64,000 nucleotides of DNA from Ramlibacter sp. (GCA_016713005.1 JADJPY010000011.1:593001-657000), one strand, 5' to 3'; positions 33,280-41,952 are shown, counted from the stretch's first letter. Translations and numbers: made by a program. The notes: generated from the sequence alone by a model not told the origin.

Positions 33280-34485
33280 CTAAGCACGCTCCCAGTCTTC
33301 CAGCCGCTCGATGAGGTCATCGATCGCGATCACCTCGCGGCTGGCGTCGTCGCGCTGGAACACGATGGCCGACCAGCCGCTCATGCCGACCGGGCGCAGC
33401 GTGCGGCCATCCATGCGCAGCGGCTGGCCGGAGACCGCGCGGATCACCACGCGCTCGTAGCGCGAGCGACCGAGCTGCGCGGGCGGAAACAGGCCGTCCC
33501 AGGCGCAGAGCCGGCCGACGTGCTCGTATTCCGGGGGGCGATCTTCCAGGTCGAGCAGCGACGGGCTGCCACCGCGCACGACGGAGCCGATCAAGCGGAA
33601 GGTGTACGGATCCGCCATGCGGCCGATCGAGCGCCAGAAGTGGCGCACGGTCTGCCCCGCGATGGCCCGCAGGCTGCGCTGGCCATGCCGTTCCGTGTTC
33701 CACGGCTCGCTGTCGATGTCGCACGCGAAGGGGTTCTTCGGATAACAGTCGAAGCGCGCCAGCCAGCCCTTGCGCGACGTGTGGGGCATGGGCTGGAAGC
33801 CGCTGATGACGGGGATGCCGCGCCTGGCGAGTTCGTCCAACCCATAGCTCGGCCACGTCATCACCTCGCGCACGATGCCCACGATCAAGGTCGCCGTGGC
33901 GATCATCAGCGCGGCGCTGGGCGTGAAATCGGATGTGATCTCGATGCGGTCCTCGCGCGGACGCACGCCGACACCGGTGGAGCGCCGGTTCGTCGCCAGC
34001 AGCATCACGGGCGCCGGCAGGATGTACGTGAGCAGCTCGGCCAACTGCTCGATGGTGCGCCCGTTCGCCGGCTGCCCCGGCGGCAGCTCGAACGACACGT
34101 TGTAGTGCGCGCTGAACCCGACCAGCCGCGTCTCGCGGCCCTTGCGCGCGTCCCAGGCATCGAGCTCGCCGCGGATGAACTGCAGCGCCTCCCACAGCGA
34201 ACGCCCCGCGCGCGCCGCGCAACCGCGCTCGATCTCGATCACCGGCGTGGCCACCTCGATCACGCCGGTGTCGAAGTAGACGGCGCCCCCGGTCGGCAGG
34301 TGGTAGGACGTGCCCTGGCGGTGCATCAGCTCGCCGCGAATGAAGTCGCGCGGGCTGCCGAACAGGGTTTCCGGTCGCGTCGGTTGGCCATCGAGCAGGA
34401 GGGCGCACTCGGCCTCCATCCCGATGGCCGCCATGCGCAGCCGCTGCGGGGCGGCGGCTCGATCGCGCTTCTTCGGGTCCACCAT
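33280..34485 (-). CDS. Putative ATP-dependent amidoligase of the glutamine-synthetase/glutamate-cysteine-ligase fold
   Basis: The 401-residue protein has features of GS-superfamily carboxylate-amine ligases: GMEAECALLLDG at residues 22-33 (the G-x-E-x-E metal strand), YFDTGVIEVATPVIEIERG near 70-88 (acidic metal/ATP strand, reminiscent of the Dop/PafA layout), FSAHYNVSFEL near 124, and a later arginine/glutamate strand (GVRPREDRIEITSDF). Such enzymes join a carboxylate to an amine through an acyl-phosphate. I cannot name its substrate and it matches no standard GshA. It starts one base after the upstream peptidase-like gene and ends the operon. No signal peptide is seen. The fold assignment is inference from motifs. 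Confidence 0.6.
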   Translation of the reverse strand: MVDPKKRDRAAAPQRLRMAAIGMEAECALLLDGQPTRPETLFGSPRDFIRGELMHRQGTSYHLPTGGAVYFDTGVIEVATPVIEIERGCAARAGRSLWEALQFIRGELDAWDARKGRETRLVGFSAHYNVSFELPPGQPANGRTIEQLAELLTYILPAPVMLLATNRRSTGVGVRPREDRIEITSDFTPSAALMIATATLIVGIVREVMTWPSYGLDELARRGIPVISGFQPMPHTSRKGWLARFDCYPKNPFACDIDSEPWNTERHGQRSLRAIAGQTVRHFWRSIGRMADPYTFRLIGSVVRGGSPSLLDLEDRPPEYEHVGRLCAWDGLFPPAQLGRSRYERVVIRAVSGQPLRMDGRTLRPVGMSGWSAIVFQRDDASREVIAIDDLIERLEDWERA

Positions 34486-34486
34486 C

Positions 34487-35092
34487 TCAGCTGGCTTCCC
34501 CGGACGCAACGGCGTCCTGCTCGTGCACCGGCTCGAACACCGTGTAGCCGATGTCCAGGTGCAGGTGGTCGTCGGCCTGGCCGTCTTCCGGGCCGTAGGG
34601 GCGGATCCAGACGCCGGGAATCACGCGCCGTGCGATGTCGGCGTACTTCTCGATCTCCTCGCGGCTGTCGAGCCAGGTGTCGCCGATGCGGTAGATGTTG
34701 GCGGCCGTGCCCCAGCAGTGGCGCGAGGCGTGCCGGCTGAGCGCATGCGCCGGCGAGCGATAACCGCCGTTGGCGGCCACGTGCACATAGGTGCCGACTT
34801 CCTGGCGGAACAGTTCGAGCGCGCCGGCCAGCAGCACGACCGCGCACGGAACGTAGCGCGGGAAGGTCCGCATCAGCGGCGTTTCGCGCACGTCGACCCC
34901 GATCAGTTCCCACAGCTTGAAGTTGGGGCTCAGCGGCGTCTCCAGCGCCTGGCTCCACGAATCCACCCGAAGGAACGACGATGGCAGAGTGCGGGAGATG
35001 CCGCAGCGGTCCTGCAGTGTTTCGCCAGGGCGCAGCACCTGCCGCGCCTGGTCGGACAGTTCGTGCGCGTGGACGAGGGGCAGCGGCAGCAT
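34487..35092 (-). CDS. M15-like (VanY/DacB-type fold) zinc peptidase-like protein, apparently cytoplasmic
   Basis: The 201-residue protein contains FKLWELIGVDVRE, then VAANGGYRSPAHALSRHASR, HCWGTAANIYRIG and a late DDHLHLDIGYTVFE. These echo the M15 zinc site S-x-H-x2-G-x-A-x-D and the final H-x-H/D: here SRHCWGTAAN with Asn in place of the usual Asp. M15 enzymes are D,D-carboxy- or endopeptidases. There is no signal peptide, unusual for a cell-wall enzyme. It lies 2 bp downstream of a beta-lactamase-like gene and 1 bp upstream of an amidoligase gene, so the three are one transcript and likely act on the same peptide or amide. Confidence 0.6.
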   Translation of the reverse strand: MLPLPLVHAHELSDQARQVLRPGETLQDRCGISRTLPSSFLRVDSWSQALETPLSPNFKLWELIGVDVRETPLMRTFPRYVPCAVVLLAGALELFRQEVGTYVHVAANGGYRSPAHALSRHASRHCWGTAANIYRIGDTWLDSREEIEKYADIARRVIPGVWIRPYGPEDGQADDHLHLDIGYTVFEPVHEQDAVASGEAS

Positions 35093-35094
35093 GC

Positions 35095-35931
35095 TCAATT
35101 GCGGTTCCCCGTCATGTACTCGTACACGGCGCGCGAGATCCGCGCGATCGTTTCCTGGCGCGCGTTCACGTCCGGCGCCCACTCGGTGAGGATCACCACG
35201 ACGTACGCATCGCGGCCGTCGAGATAGACGATGCCTGCGTCGTGGGCGACGGTGGAGATCTCGCCGGTCTTGTGGGCGACGCGCGCATCCTCCGGGAGGC
35301 CGGCCGGGATGCCGCTGCGAAAGCGCTGCTGGTGCAGGATGTCGAGCATCGCCTTCGAGGCGTCGGCCGAGATGGCCTTGCCCTCCTCGACCAGGCGCAG
35401 CGTTTCGCACAGGCCGGCGGCGGTCACGCGGTTGTTGATGCCGGCTTCCCACGCCGACTCGTCCTCGACGCCGCGGCGCAGGTCGATGCCGCTCACGTGC
35501 AGCCGCGCCAGCGATGCGCGCGCGGCCTCGATGCCCACGAGGTCGAGCAGCAGGTTGGTGGCCAGGTTGCTGCTGGTCACGATCATGTGCTCGGCCAGCT
35601 CGTGCACAGTCAGCATCCGCCCGATGGCCGCCTGCACCTCCGCGTTGGCGTCGCTGCTGCGCGGCACGCGATACGGCCGGCCATCGACGACGCTGATGAA
35701 GCGGTTGCGCACGTGCACGCGCGAGATCGGGTCGAAGCGATGCTGCTCGATGGCGTCGTACACGCCGAGTAGGACCGGCACCTTGATGGTGCTGGCGGCG
35801 TGGAACCAGCGGGCCGGGTTGATCGACCAGGTCGTGTGGTGCTCGAAGTCGTAGACCGCGACGGCGACGGCGGACGCCCTGGCGTCTTCCCCGATCCTCA
35901 GGATGGTGTCGCGCAGCGTGGCCTCGGTCAT
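35095..35931 (-). CDS. Class-A beta-lactamase-like serine hydrolase without signal peptide
   Basis: The 278-residue protein carries all class-A signatures: S47-T-I-K50 (FHAASTIKVPVLL), S120-S-N122 (IVTSSNLATN), an omega-loop ExxxN (WEAGINNR near 161-168) and K221-T-G223 (VAHKTGEIST). Secreted beta-lactamases and D,D-peptidases have an export signal; this one starts MTEATLRDTILRIGEDARAS and has none, pointing to a cytoplasmic amide or peptide hydrolase. It is the first gene of a three-gene operon with an M15-like protein and an amidoligase. Antibiotic resistance is therefore not the most likely role. Confidence 0.75.
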   Translation of the reverse strand: MTEATLRDTILRIGEDARASAVAVAVYDFEHHTTWSINPARWFHAASTIKVPVLLGVYDAIEQHRFDPISRVHVRNRFISVVDGRPYRVPRSSDANAEVQAAIGRMLTVHELAEHMIVTSSNLATNLLLDLVGIEAARASLARLHVSGIDLRRGVEDESAWEAGINNRVTAAGLCETLRLVEEGKAISADASKAMLDILHQQRFRSGIPAGLPEDARVAHKTGEISTVAHDAGIVYLDGRDAYVVVILTEWAPDVNARQETIARISRAVYEYMTGNRN

Positions 35932-36052
35932 GGGGTCGGGTGCTGTTGCGGTCGAGTTGGGCGTGAGGTGTTCCAGACCGCCATCCTGAGCCAGGATACG
36001 TGCGCGCCGCGTCGGACTAGGGCCAAATTGCTTGTCGCCGGCCCGGGGCGGG

Positions 36053-36382
36053 CTACCAACCCAGCCCGAACCGCAGCGCCAGCATCACGCCCGTGCCGCA
36101 GGCGATGGTGCCGAACAGGCTGCCCCGCCAGGCGTAGAACGCCAGGCCCGCCAGCGCGCCGAAGATGCGCGCGTCGCGCCAGGTGTCGATCAACTGCCCC
36201 TGCGTCATCACCAGTTCCGGGGCCACCACGGCGGCCAGGGCGGCGACCGGCGCATAGCGCAGGCCCTCGCGCAGCCACAGCGGCATCGGCAGGTCGTCCT
36301 TGGGCACCAGGAAGAACGCGCGGCAGGCCAGCGCGATGGCCGCCATGCCCAGGGTGGTGAAGAAGATCTCGAGCGAACTCAC
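36053..36382 (-). CDS. azlD: AzlD-family branched-chain amino acid transport protein
   Basis: The 109-residue protein has about four membrane helices (EIFFTTLGMAAIALACRAFF, LRYAPVAALAAVVAPELVM and two more) and the AzlD-type motif RAFFLVPKDDLPMPLWLREG. It is the small partner of AzlC in an exporter of branched-chain or other hydrophobic amino acids. The GTG start at 36382 overlaps the azlC stop by four bases (GTGA). Confidence 0.85.
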   Translation of the reverse strand: MSSLEIFFTTLGMAAIALACRAFFLVPKDDLPMPLWLREGLRYAPVAALAAVVAPELVMTQGQLIDTWRDARIFGALAGLAFYAWRGSLFGTIACGTGVMLALRFGLGW

Positions 36383-37131
36383 GAGCCGGCTCCCGCACGC
36401 AGCCGGGGCGCGCGGCCGGCCAGCACGCCCACCGCCACCGCGGCCGCGATGGCGGCGATGATGTTCAGCTTCAGCGGCAGCGCATAGGCCGCCACGGCGG
36501 CACAGCCGGCGACCACCGCCGCGATGCCGGTGACCGGGTTGCGCAGCTGCGTGCAGGTCAGCGCCAGCAGCGCCATCGTGCCCGCGAAGCCGAGGTTCCA
36601 GGCCTCCGGGATGCCATGGCCCAGCACGATGCCCGTGATGGTGGCCACCTGCCAAACACCGAAGGTGACCAGCGCGCTGCCCAGGAAGTAGTCCTCGTAC
36701 GGGCGGCCCGGCAACGGCTCGGGAAAGCGGCGGATGAACAGCGCGAAGCTGGTGTCGCCCATGACGAAGCTGAGTTTCATGCGCTGGCGCAGCGGCAGGT
36801 GCGCGAAGTACGGCCGGTAATGGAAGCTGAAGGCCATGAAGCGCAGGCTGACGCACAACGTGGTGGCCCAGACCACCCACATCGGCGCGTCGGCCGCGAT
36901 CAGCGGCAAGGCGGCGATCTGGGCCGAGCCGGCGTAGACCAGCAATGTCATCAGGATGGAGAGCGGCACGCCCATCCCGCTCTTGGCCATGGCCACGCCG
37001 GCGACCAGGCCCCAGGCGGCGATGCCGATCGCCATGGGAATGGCCTCCACGGCCCCCTCGCGGAACATGGGGCGACGCGCCACGGCGAGCGCCTGGTCAC
37101 AGATGGATGCGGCAGAAGACCTCAGAGACAC
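36379..37131 (-). CDS. azlC: AzlC-family amino acid exporter subunit
   Basis: The 250-residue membrane protein reads REGAVEAIPMAIGIAAWGLV, LSILMTLLVYAGSAQIAALP, LRFMAFSFHYRPYFAHLPLR and FVMGDTSFALFIRRFP, matching AzlC. It works with AzlD, whose gene overlaps its stop. Its start is 130 bp from the divergently transcribed P-type ATPase gene, so the two share a promoter region. Confidence 0.9.
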   Translation of the reverse strand: MSLRSSAASICDQALAVARRPMFREGAVEAIPMAIGIAAWGLVAGVAMAKSGMGVPLSILMTLLVYAGSAQIAALPLIAADAPMWVVWATTLCVSLRFMAFSFHYRPYFAHLPLRQRMKLSFVMGDTSFALFIRRFPEPLPGRPYEDYFLGSALVTFGVWQVATITGIVLGHGIPEAWNLGFAGTMALLALTCTQLRNPVTGIAAVVAGCAAVAAYALPLKLNIIAAIAAAVAVGVLAGRAPRLRAGAGS

Positions 37132-37261
37132 ACGACCCCCTCTCGAGGAATCGATTGTCGGCGGGATCGGTGCCGCCCCCTTTCAGCCGGCGGACGACGC
37201 CCACTCGGCCGGCAAGGCCCCGGACGCTGCACACTCCAGCACCAGACCGCCACCGCCCCGC

Positions 37262-39796
37262 ATGCAGCCCACCACGCCACCGCCCCCACCTCCCCCCCTG
37301 CAGGGCCTTGACGCCCGCGAAGCCGCGGAGCGCCTGCGCCGCTTCGGCCCCAACGACACCGGGGAGGGTCGCAAGCGGGGTTGGCTCGGCGCCGTGAAGA
37401 CGGTGGCCGGCGAGCCGATGTTCCTGCTGCTGCTGGCCGCAGCGGGGGTGTACCTCGCGGTCGGGGACCTCGGCGAAGGCCTGCTGCTGGGCTTCTTCGC
37501 GGTGGTCTCGGTCGGGCTGGTGATCCTGCAGCAGCACCGGGGCGAAGAGGCCCTGGACGCGTTGCGCGCGCTGGCCGTCCCGCAGGCGCGCGTGATCCGC
37601 GGCGGCGTCACGCAGCGCATCCCCTCGCTGGAGGTGGTCCCCGGCGACCTCGTCGTGCTGTCCGAAGGCGAGCGCATTCCGGCCGATGGCGTGTTGCGCG
37701 AGGCGCTGGCCGTGCAGGTGGACGAGTCGCTGCTCACCGGCGAATCGGTGCCGGTGCGCAAGCTCGCGTCCGGCGCGGCGCCGCTCGAGCAGCTTCCCGG
37801 CGGCGAGGACACCCCGCATGTGTTCGCCGGCACGCTGGCGGTGTCCGGCCATGGCGTGGCGGAGGTCACGGCGACCGGCCGCAACACGCAGATGGGCCGC
37901 ATCGGCGCCTCGCTGGCCGGCATCGACTCTGGCCAGACGCCGCTGCAACGGCAGCTCGGGCGCCTGGTGCGCCAGTTCGGCTGGGTGGCGATCGCCCTGA
38001 GCGCGCTGCTGGTGCTGGGTTATGGGCTGCTGCGCGGGCAATGGCTGCAGGGCCTGCTGTCGGCGCTGGCGTTCGCGATGGCGATGCTGCCCGAAGAGAT
38101 CCCCATGGTGATGACGGTCTTCATCGGCCTGGCCGCCTGGCGCATGGCGCGGGTCAAGGTGCTGGCGCGCCGGCCGGCGGTGGTCGAAGCACTGGGCGCC
38201 GCCACCGTGCTGTGCGTGGACAAGACCGGAACGCTCACGGAAAACCGGCAGAAGCTGCGCCGGCTGGTGACCGACACAGCGGACGTGGACCTCACCCAGG
38301 GCGGTCCGGTGCCCGAGGAAGTCCATGCGCTGCTGGAATACGGCGTGATGGCCTCGCGCCGCGGCAGCGCCGATCCCCTGGACGCCGCCGTGGTTGCCGG
38401 CGGCGACCGGTCGTTGCAGGGCACCGAACACCTGCATCCCCAGTGGTTGCTCGAGAAGGAATATCCCCTGACACCGGAGTTGCTGGCGATGTCGCAGGCC
38501 TGGACCCGGCCGGATGGCTCCCGCGAGGTGGCGGCCAAGGGCGCCGCGGAGGCGATCGCCGACCTCTGCCACCTCGACGCGGCGCGCACGGACCGGCTGC
38601 TGCAGCAGGTGCACGCGCTGGCCGCGGAGGGTCTGCGCGTGCTGGCCGTGGCGCGGGGCCGCACTGCAGCCGGCCAGCCGGCGCCGCCGCAGCAGCACGA
38701 CTACGACTTCGAACTGCTCGGGTTGATCGGCTTCGAGGACCCGCTGCGCGCCGACGTGCCGGCCGCGGTCGCGCAGGCGCATGCCGCGGGCATGGCGGTG
38801 GTGATGATCACCGGCGACCACTCGGCCACGGCGCTTGCCATCGCGCGCCAGGCCGGCATCGCCACGGCGGCGGGCGCGCTCACCGGCGAGCAGGTCGAAG
38901 CACTGGACGATGCGGGCCTGCGGCAGGCCGTGCGGGAAGTGCGCGTGTTCGCGCGGACGATGCCCCAGCACAAGCTGAGGCTCGTGCAGGCCTTCCAGGC
39001 CAACGGTGAGACGGTGGCGATGACGGGCGATGGCGTGAACGATGCGCCGGCGCTGAAGGCCGCGCACATCGGCATCGCGATGGGCGTGCGCGGCACCGAC
39101 GTGGCGCGCGAGGCGGCGGGCCTGGTGCTGCTCGACGAGGACTTCTCGCGCATCGTGGCCGGGGTGCGCACCGGCCGCCGCACCTTCGACAACCTGCGGC
39201 GCGCCATGACCTACATCACCGCCATCCACGTGCCGATCGCCGGGCTGGCGCTGCTGCCGGTGCTGTTCGGGCTGCCTCCGCTGCTGCTGCCCGCGCACGT
39301 GGTGCTGACGGAGATGATCATCGACCCGGCCTGCTCGTTCGCCTTCGAGGGCATCGCCGAGGAGCGCGGCATCATGCAGCGGCCGCCACGCCCCGCGCGC
39401 GAAGCGCTGCTCGGCCGCGCCACCGTCTGGCGCGGGCTGGCCGAAGGCGGCGTGCTGCTGGTGGTGGTGCTGGCGATCTACGTGCTCACGCTCGACCAGG
39501 GGGTGGAACTGGCACGCACGCACTCCGTGCTGGCGATGACGGCGGGCAACCTGGTGCTGGTGGCCGCCAACGTCGGCACGGCAGGTCGCCCCGGGTGGAA
39601 CCTGCCGCTGCTGGTGGTGTCCGCGATCGCCGCTGCCGCACTCGGTGTCGGCATCGCCTGGCCACAGGCGCGCGAGCTGCTGGGCTTCGCCGTGCCGTCC
39701 TGGCCCGGCATGCTGGCGGGCGCTGGCGTGGCGTGCGGCGCCGTGCTGCTGTCCGCGTGGCTCCTTTCGCGCCGAAGTCCCACGGAAGCCGACTGA
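37262..39796 (+). CDS. Cation-translocating P-type ATPase (P2-like)
   Basis: The protein of about 844 residues has an N-terminal cation-ATPase domain (LDAREAAERLRRFGPND), TGES at 159-162, the membrane motif MLPEEIP near 276-281, the phosphorylation site DKTGTLT with D320, and the hinge TGDGVNDAPALKAAHIGIAM, then C-terminal helices. PEEIP resembles the PEG(L/I)P of Ca2+/Mn2+-type pumps but is not identical, so the ion is uncertain; no N-terminal metal-binding domain is present. ATG 37262 is the first start after the divergent azlC promoter; the residues just after it are proline-rich. Confidence 0.9.
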   Translation: MQPTTPPPPPPPLQGLDAREAAERLRRFGPNDTGEGRKRGWLGAVKTVAGEPMFLLLLAAAGVYLAVGDLGEGLLLGFFAVVSVGLVILQQHRGEEALDALRALAVPQARVIRGGVTQRIPSLEVVPGDLVVLSEGERIPADGVLREALAVQVDESLLTGESVPVRKLASGAAPLEQLPGGEDTPHVFAGTLAVSGHGVAEVTATGRNTQMGRIGASLAGIDSGQTPLQRQLGRLVRQFGWVAIALSALLVLGYGLLRGQWLQGLLSALAFAMAMLPEEIPMVMTVFIGLAAWRMARVKVLARRPAVVEALGAATVLCVDKTGTLTENRQKLRRLVTDTADVDLTQGGPVPEEVHALLEYGVMASRRGSADPLDAAVVAGGDRSLQGTEHLHPQWLLEKEYPLTPELLAMSQAWTRPDGSREVAAKGAAEAIADLCHLDAARTDRLLQQVHALAAEGLRVLAVARGRTAAGQPAPPQQHDYDFELLGLIGFEDPLRADVPAAVAQAHAAGMAVVMITGDHSATALAIARQAGIATAAGALTGEQVEALDDAGLRQAVREVRVFARTMPQHKLRLVQAFQANGETVAMTGDGVNDAPALKAAHIGIAMGVRGTDVAREAAGLVLLDEDFSRIVAGVRTGRRTFDNLRRAMTYITAIHVPIAGLALLPVLFGLPPLLLPAHVVLTEMIIDPACSFAFEGIAEERGIMQRPPRPAREALLGRATVWRGLAEGGVLLVVVLAIYVLTLDQGVELARTHSVLAMTAGNLVLVAANVGTAGRPGWNLPLLVVSAIAAAALGVGIAWPQARELLGFAVPSWPGMLAGAGVACGAVLLSAWLLSRRSPTEAD

Positions 39797-39839
39797 CGCG
39801 ACGCGGCTGGCCGTGCCGCGGTTCGGCGACCTCGCCCGA

Positions 39840-40076
39840 TCAGCGCTTGAGCCTTCCCGCCTGGACCTGCATCGCCTCCATCGCCACCTTGAAGAGGTCG
39901 TTGGCGGTGGCGCGTTTGCGCTTCGCGTCGAGCAGGGCCACGGAATCTGGCGGTGGCCCACGGCCTTCGATCGATGCCAGGGAACAGGCGAGGATCTCCC
40001 TCTCGGCGGCCGAGGCCACCTTGTTCGCTACCCGCCACTCCTTCAGGTAGTCCGTTGCCGGGAGATCGTCCAGGGG
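39840..40076 (-). pseudogene. N-terminally truncated small hypothetical protein
   Basis: An open frame without a start codon reads PLDDLPATDYLKEWRVANKV, ASAAEREILACSLASIEGRG, then LLDAKRKRATANDLFKVAME and ends QVQAGRLKR-stop. The sequence is coherent and protein-like, with helical character, but is preceded in frame by a TAG at 40077-40079 and no ATG or GTG at a sensible place. It appears to be the last ~79 residues of a larger or re-started gene, cut at the boundary with the YeeE remnant. I do not recognise a function. Confidence 0.45.
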
Positions 40077-40192
40077 CTACTCCTCGCGCGAAACCTTCCG
40101 GCGAAATGGCCATCTTGTCCGTCAGGGCCATTATGGGCGCACTGCCTTGGCCGCCTGGCGGCGCCGCGATCCATGGGACCAGGAACCTGCAA

Positions 40193-40468
40193 ATGGACAT
40201 CGAATGGAATGCCTTCACGCCCGGCGCCGCCCGCATCGGCGGTGCGCTGATCGGCGTGGCCACGATCGACAAGCGGCTCGTGCTGGGAAGCACCATGTTC
40301 GGAGTGGGTTGGGGCCTGGCGGGCTTCTGCCCCGGACCGGCCCTGACGGCGCTCGGCATGGGCGAGCCCAAGGCGCTGCTGTTCGTGGCGGCGATGCTGG
40401 CCGGCATGGGCATCTACGAGGTGCTGGAGCGCAGGCGGATCGCCCCGCCGTCGACCCAGGCGAGGTGA
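40193..40468 (+). pseudogene. In-frame deletion fusion of a YeeE/YedE gene and a DUF6691 gene
   Basis: The first ~23 residues (MDIEWNAFTPGAARIGGALI) are the start of a YeeE/YedE sulfur-transport-like membrane protein. From about residue 24 (IDKRLVLGSTMFGVGWGLAG, then FCPGPALTALGMGEPKALLF) the sequence is the end of the companion DUF6691 protein. Normally these are two adjacent genes of ~140 residues each. Here roughly the rest of the first and the beginning of the second are missing and the remnants are fused in frame, giving 91 residues with only two helices. It is unlikely to transport anything. The next gene is the partner usually found with this pair. Confidence 0.7.
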
Positions 40469-40499
40469 CAATGGGAGGCCACCCCGCCTGGAGCCGGAC

Positions 40500-41249
40500 A
40501 TGATCTTCAAGCAGCTCTTCGAACCTGTCTCGAGCACCTACACCTATCTCCTCGGCTGCGAGGAAACCGGCCAGGCGGTGCTGGTCGACCCGGTGATCAA
40601 CGCCATGGACCGCGACATGCAGGTGCTGCAGGAACTCGGCCTGCGGCTGGCGTATACCCTGGACACGCACATCCATGCCGACCACATCACCTCGGCACTG
40701 GAGCTGAAGAAGCGCACCGGCAGCCGGATCGCCGCGCCGGCGATCGACCGCCTGCCGTGCGTGGACTTCGGCGTGGAAGAAGCCACGCCGCTGGCGGTGG
40801 GCTCTCTCGGCATCCGCGGCCTGCACACGCCCGGCCACACCGACGGCCATTTCTCGTACGTGCTCGGTGACCGCGTGTTCACCGGCGACGCGCTGCTGAT
40901 CGACGGCTGCGGCCGCACCGATTTCCAGAACGGCGACTCGCGCGTTCTCTTCGACAGTGTCACCCACAAGCTGTTCGCGCTGCCCGGCGAGACGCTGGTC
41001 TATCCGGCCCACGACTACTCGGGCCGGCACGTTTCGTCCATCGCGCAGGAGAAGACGCGCAATCCGCGCCTGGGTGGCGGCAAGACGCTGGAAGAGTTCA
41101 CCGCCATCATGGCGTCGCTGAACCTGCCTTATCCGAAGTTCATCGACCACGCGGTGCCTGGCAACAAGGCCTGCGGCGAGTGCCCGACGAACCTGCCGCA
41201 GGAGCTGCAGAAGTACTGCGGGCAGATGGCGGAGAGCCCGCAAGGGTGA
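40500..41249 (+). CDS. MBL-fold persulfide dioxygenase-like hydrolase (ETHE1/Blh type)
   Basis: The 249-residue metallo-beta-lactamase-fold protein has the metal motif THIHADHITSALELKKRTGS, a second-site LHTPGHTDGHFSYVLGDRVF, TGDALLIDGCGRTDFQNGD and YPAHDYSGRHVSSIAQEK. Those are ETHE1-type mono-iron sulfur dioxygenase features rather than glyoxalase II. Such enzymes oxidise glutathione persulfide to sulfite. It lies 31 bp after the broken YeeE/DUF6691 gene, its usual sulfide-metabolism partner. Sulfite formed here could feed the SoeABC enzyme encoded earlier in the window. Confidence 0.85.
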   Translation: MIFKQLFEPVSSTYTYLLGCEETGQAVLVDPVINAMDRDMQVLQELGLRLAYTLDTHIHADHITSALELKKRTGSRIAAPAIDRLPCVDFGVEEATPLAVGSLGIRGLHTPGHTDGHFSYVLGDRVFTGDALLIDGCGRTDFQNGDSRVLFDSVTHKLFALPGETLVYPAHDYSGRHVSSIAQEKTRNPRLGGGKTLEEFTAIMASLNLPYPKFIDHAVPGNKACGECPTNLPQELQKYCGQMAESPQG

Positions 41250-41286
41250 GCCTCGCCGGCGGCCTGCCGGCCGCCATGCGCACCCG

Positions 41287-41805
41287 CTATCGCGCCAGCG
41301 CCAGCTTGTGCAGCAGCTCCGCCAGCATCCGCTGCTCGGCGAGCGTCAGGGTGTGGAAGCGTGCCCGCTCCGCGGCGAGCAGGGTCTGCGTGAGCTCGGC
41401 GACCAGCCGCTCCGCGGCCCGTGTCACGCGCAGGTGCTGGCCGCGGCGATCCTGCTGGTTCACCTCGCGCAGGATGAAGCCGCGGGTGTGCAGCTTCTCG
41501 AGGCTGGAAGTGACGTAGGGCGCGCTCAGGCACAGCGCCTTGCGCAAGCGCGCCGGCGACACGCCGGGGTTGGCCTGGATCAGCGCCAGCATCGTGTATT
41601 CGACCGCCTTCAGGTCCTGCGGCCGGCCGACCTGCTCGTCGAAGACTTCGATGGTGACGATGGAAGCCTGCGCCAGCTGGTAGCCCACCAGTTCCTTCAT
41701 CGCCGCTTCGTCGAGCGCCACCGATGGCGTGGCACTCGGTTCGTCCGGAGGGGCGGCGAAAGCGGCGGGGGCGCGCCTGGTCGGCTTGCGGGGTGAGGGG
41801 CTCAT
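41287..41805 (-). CDS. MarR-family regulator
   Basis: The 172-residue protein has a basic, proline-rich N-terminal tail, then the MarR fold: QDLKAVEYTMLALIQANPGV, SPARLRKALCLSAPYVTSSL and the wing LREVNQQDRRGQHLRVTRA, ending in LAEQRMLAELLHKLA. It is transcribed away from the tannase-family gene with a palindrome in between, a common arrangement for MarR control of aromatic-ester degradation. The ligand is probably a phenolic acid released by the esterase (inference). Confidence 0.85.
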   Translation of the reverse strand: MSPSPRKPTRRAPAAFAAPPDEPSATPSVALDEAAMKELVGYQLAQASIVTIEVFDEQVGRPQDLKAVEYTMLALIQANPGVSPARLRKALCLSAPYVTSSLEKLHTRGFILREVNQQDRRGQHLRVTRAAERLVAELTQTLLAAERARFHTLTLAEQRMLAELLHKLALAR

Positions 41806-41913
41806 GGCGTGCGCCGATCTTAGCGAAGGTGCACACGACCGAGACTCGTTCGGGGTCGAAACAAATCGTCACCATCTGCTGCGGCGCGGTTAAGGGTAAG
41901 TCCCGCCCATATC

Positions 41914-41928
41914 GTTCGCCGAGCGAAC
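41914..41928. promoter_or_regulatory. MarR-operator-like palindrome between marR and the tannase gene
   Basis: GTTCGC and GCGAAC flank CGA, an exact 6+3+6 repeat centred between the divergent marR (start 41805) and tannase (start 41970) genes. Size and position fit a dimeric MarR site. Confidence 0.55.
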
Positions 41929-41941
41929 TAGATTGCGTTCT

Positions 41942-41952
41942 CCCCCCCCCCC
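41942..41952 (+). repeat. C11 homopolymer tract in the tannase leader
   Basis: Eleven consecutive C follow a T, 8 bp before CAGGAG and 18 bp before the ATG at 41970. Such tracts are slippage-prone and could alter promoter spacing, or may be a place where the assembly is unreliable. Confidence 0.7.

Noticed and set aside
35095..35931. Antibiotic-resistance beta-lactamase
   Set aside because: Motifs are complete but no signal peptide is present and the gene is embedded in an amidoligase/peptidase operon, so periplasmic drug hydrolysis is unlikely.
37097..39961. 954-codon minus-strand frame opposite the P-type ATPase
   Set aside because: Shadow of a clear ATPase gene; Gln/His/Arg-rich, no domain, no ribosome-binding site.
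39953..40192. N-terminal extension of the YeeE fusion protein upstream of 40193
   Set aside because: The upstream residues are Pro/Arg-rich and unlike any YeeE protein; MDIEWNAFTP is the normal family start.
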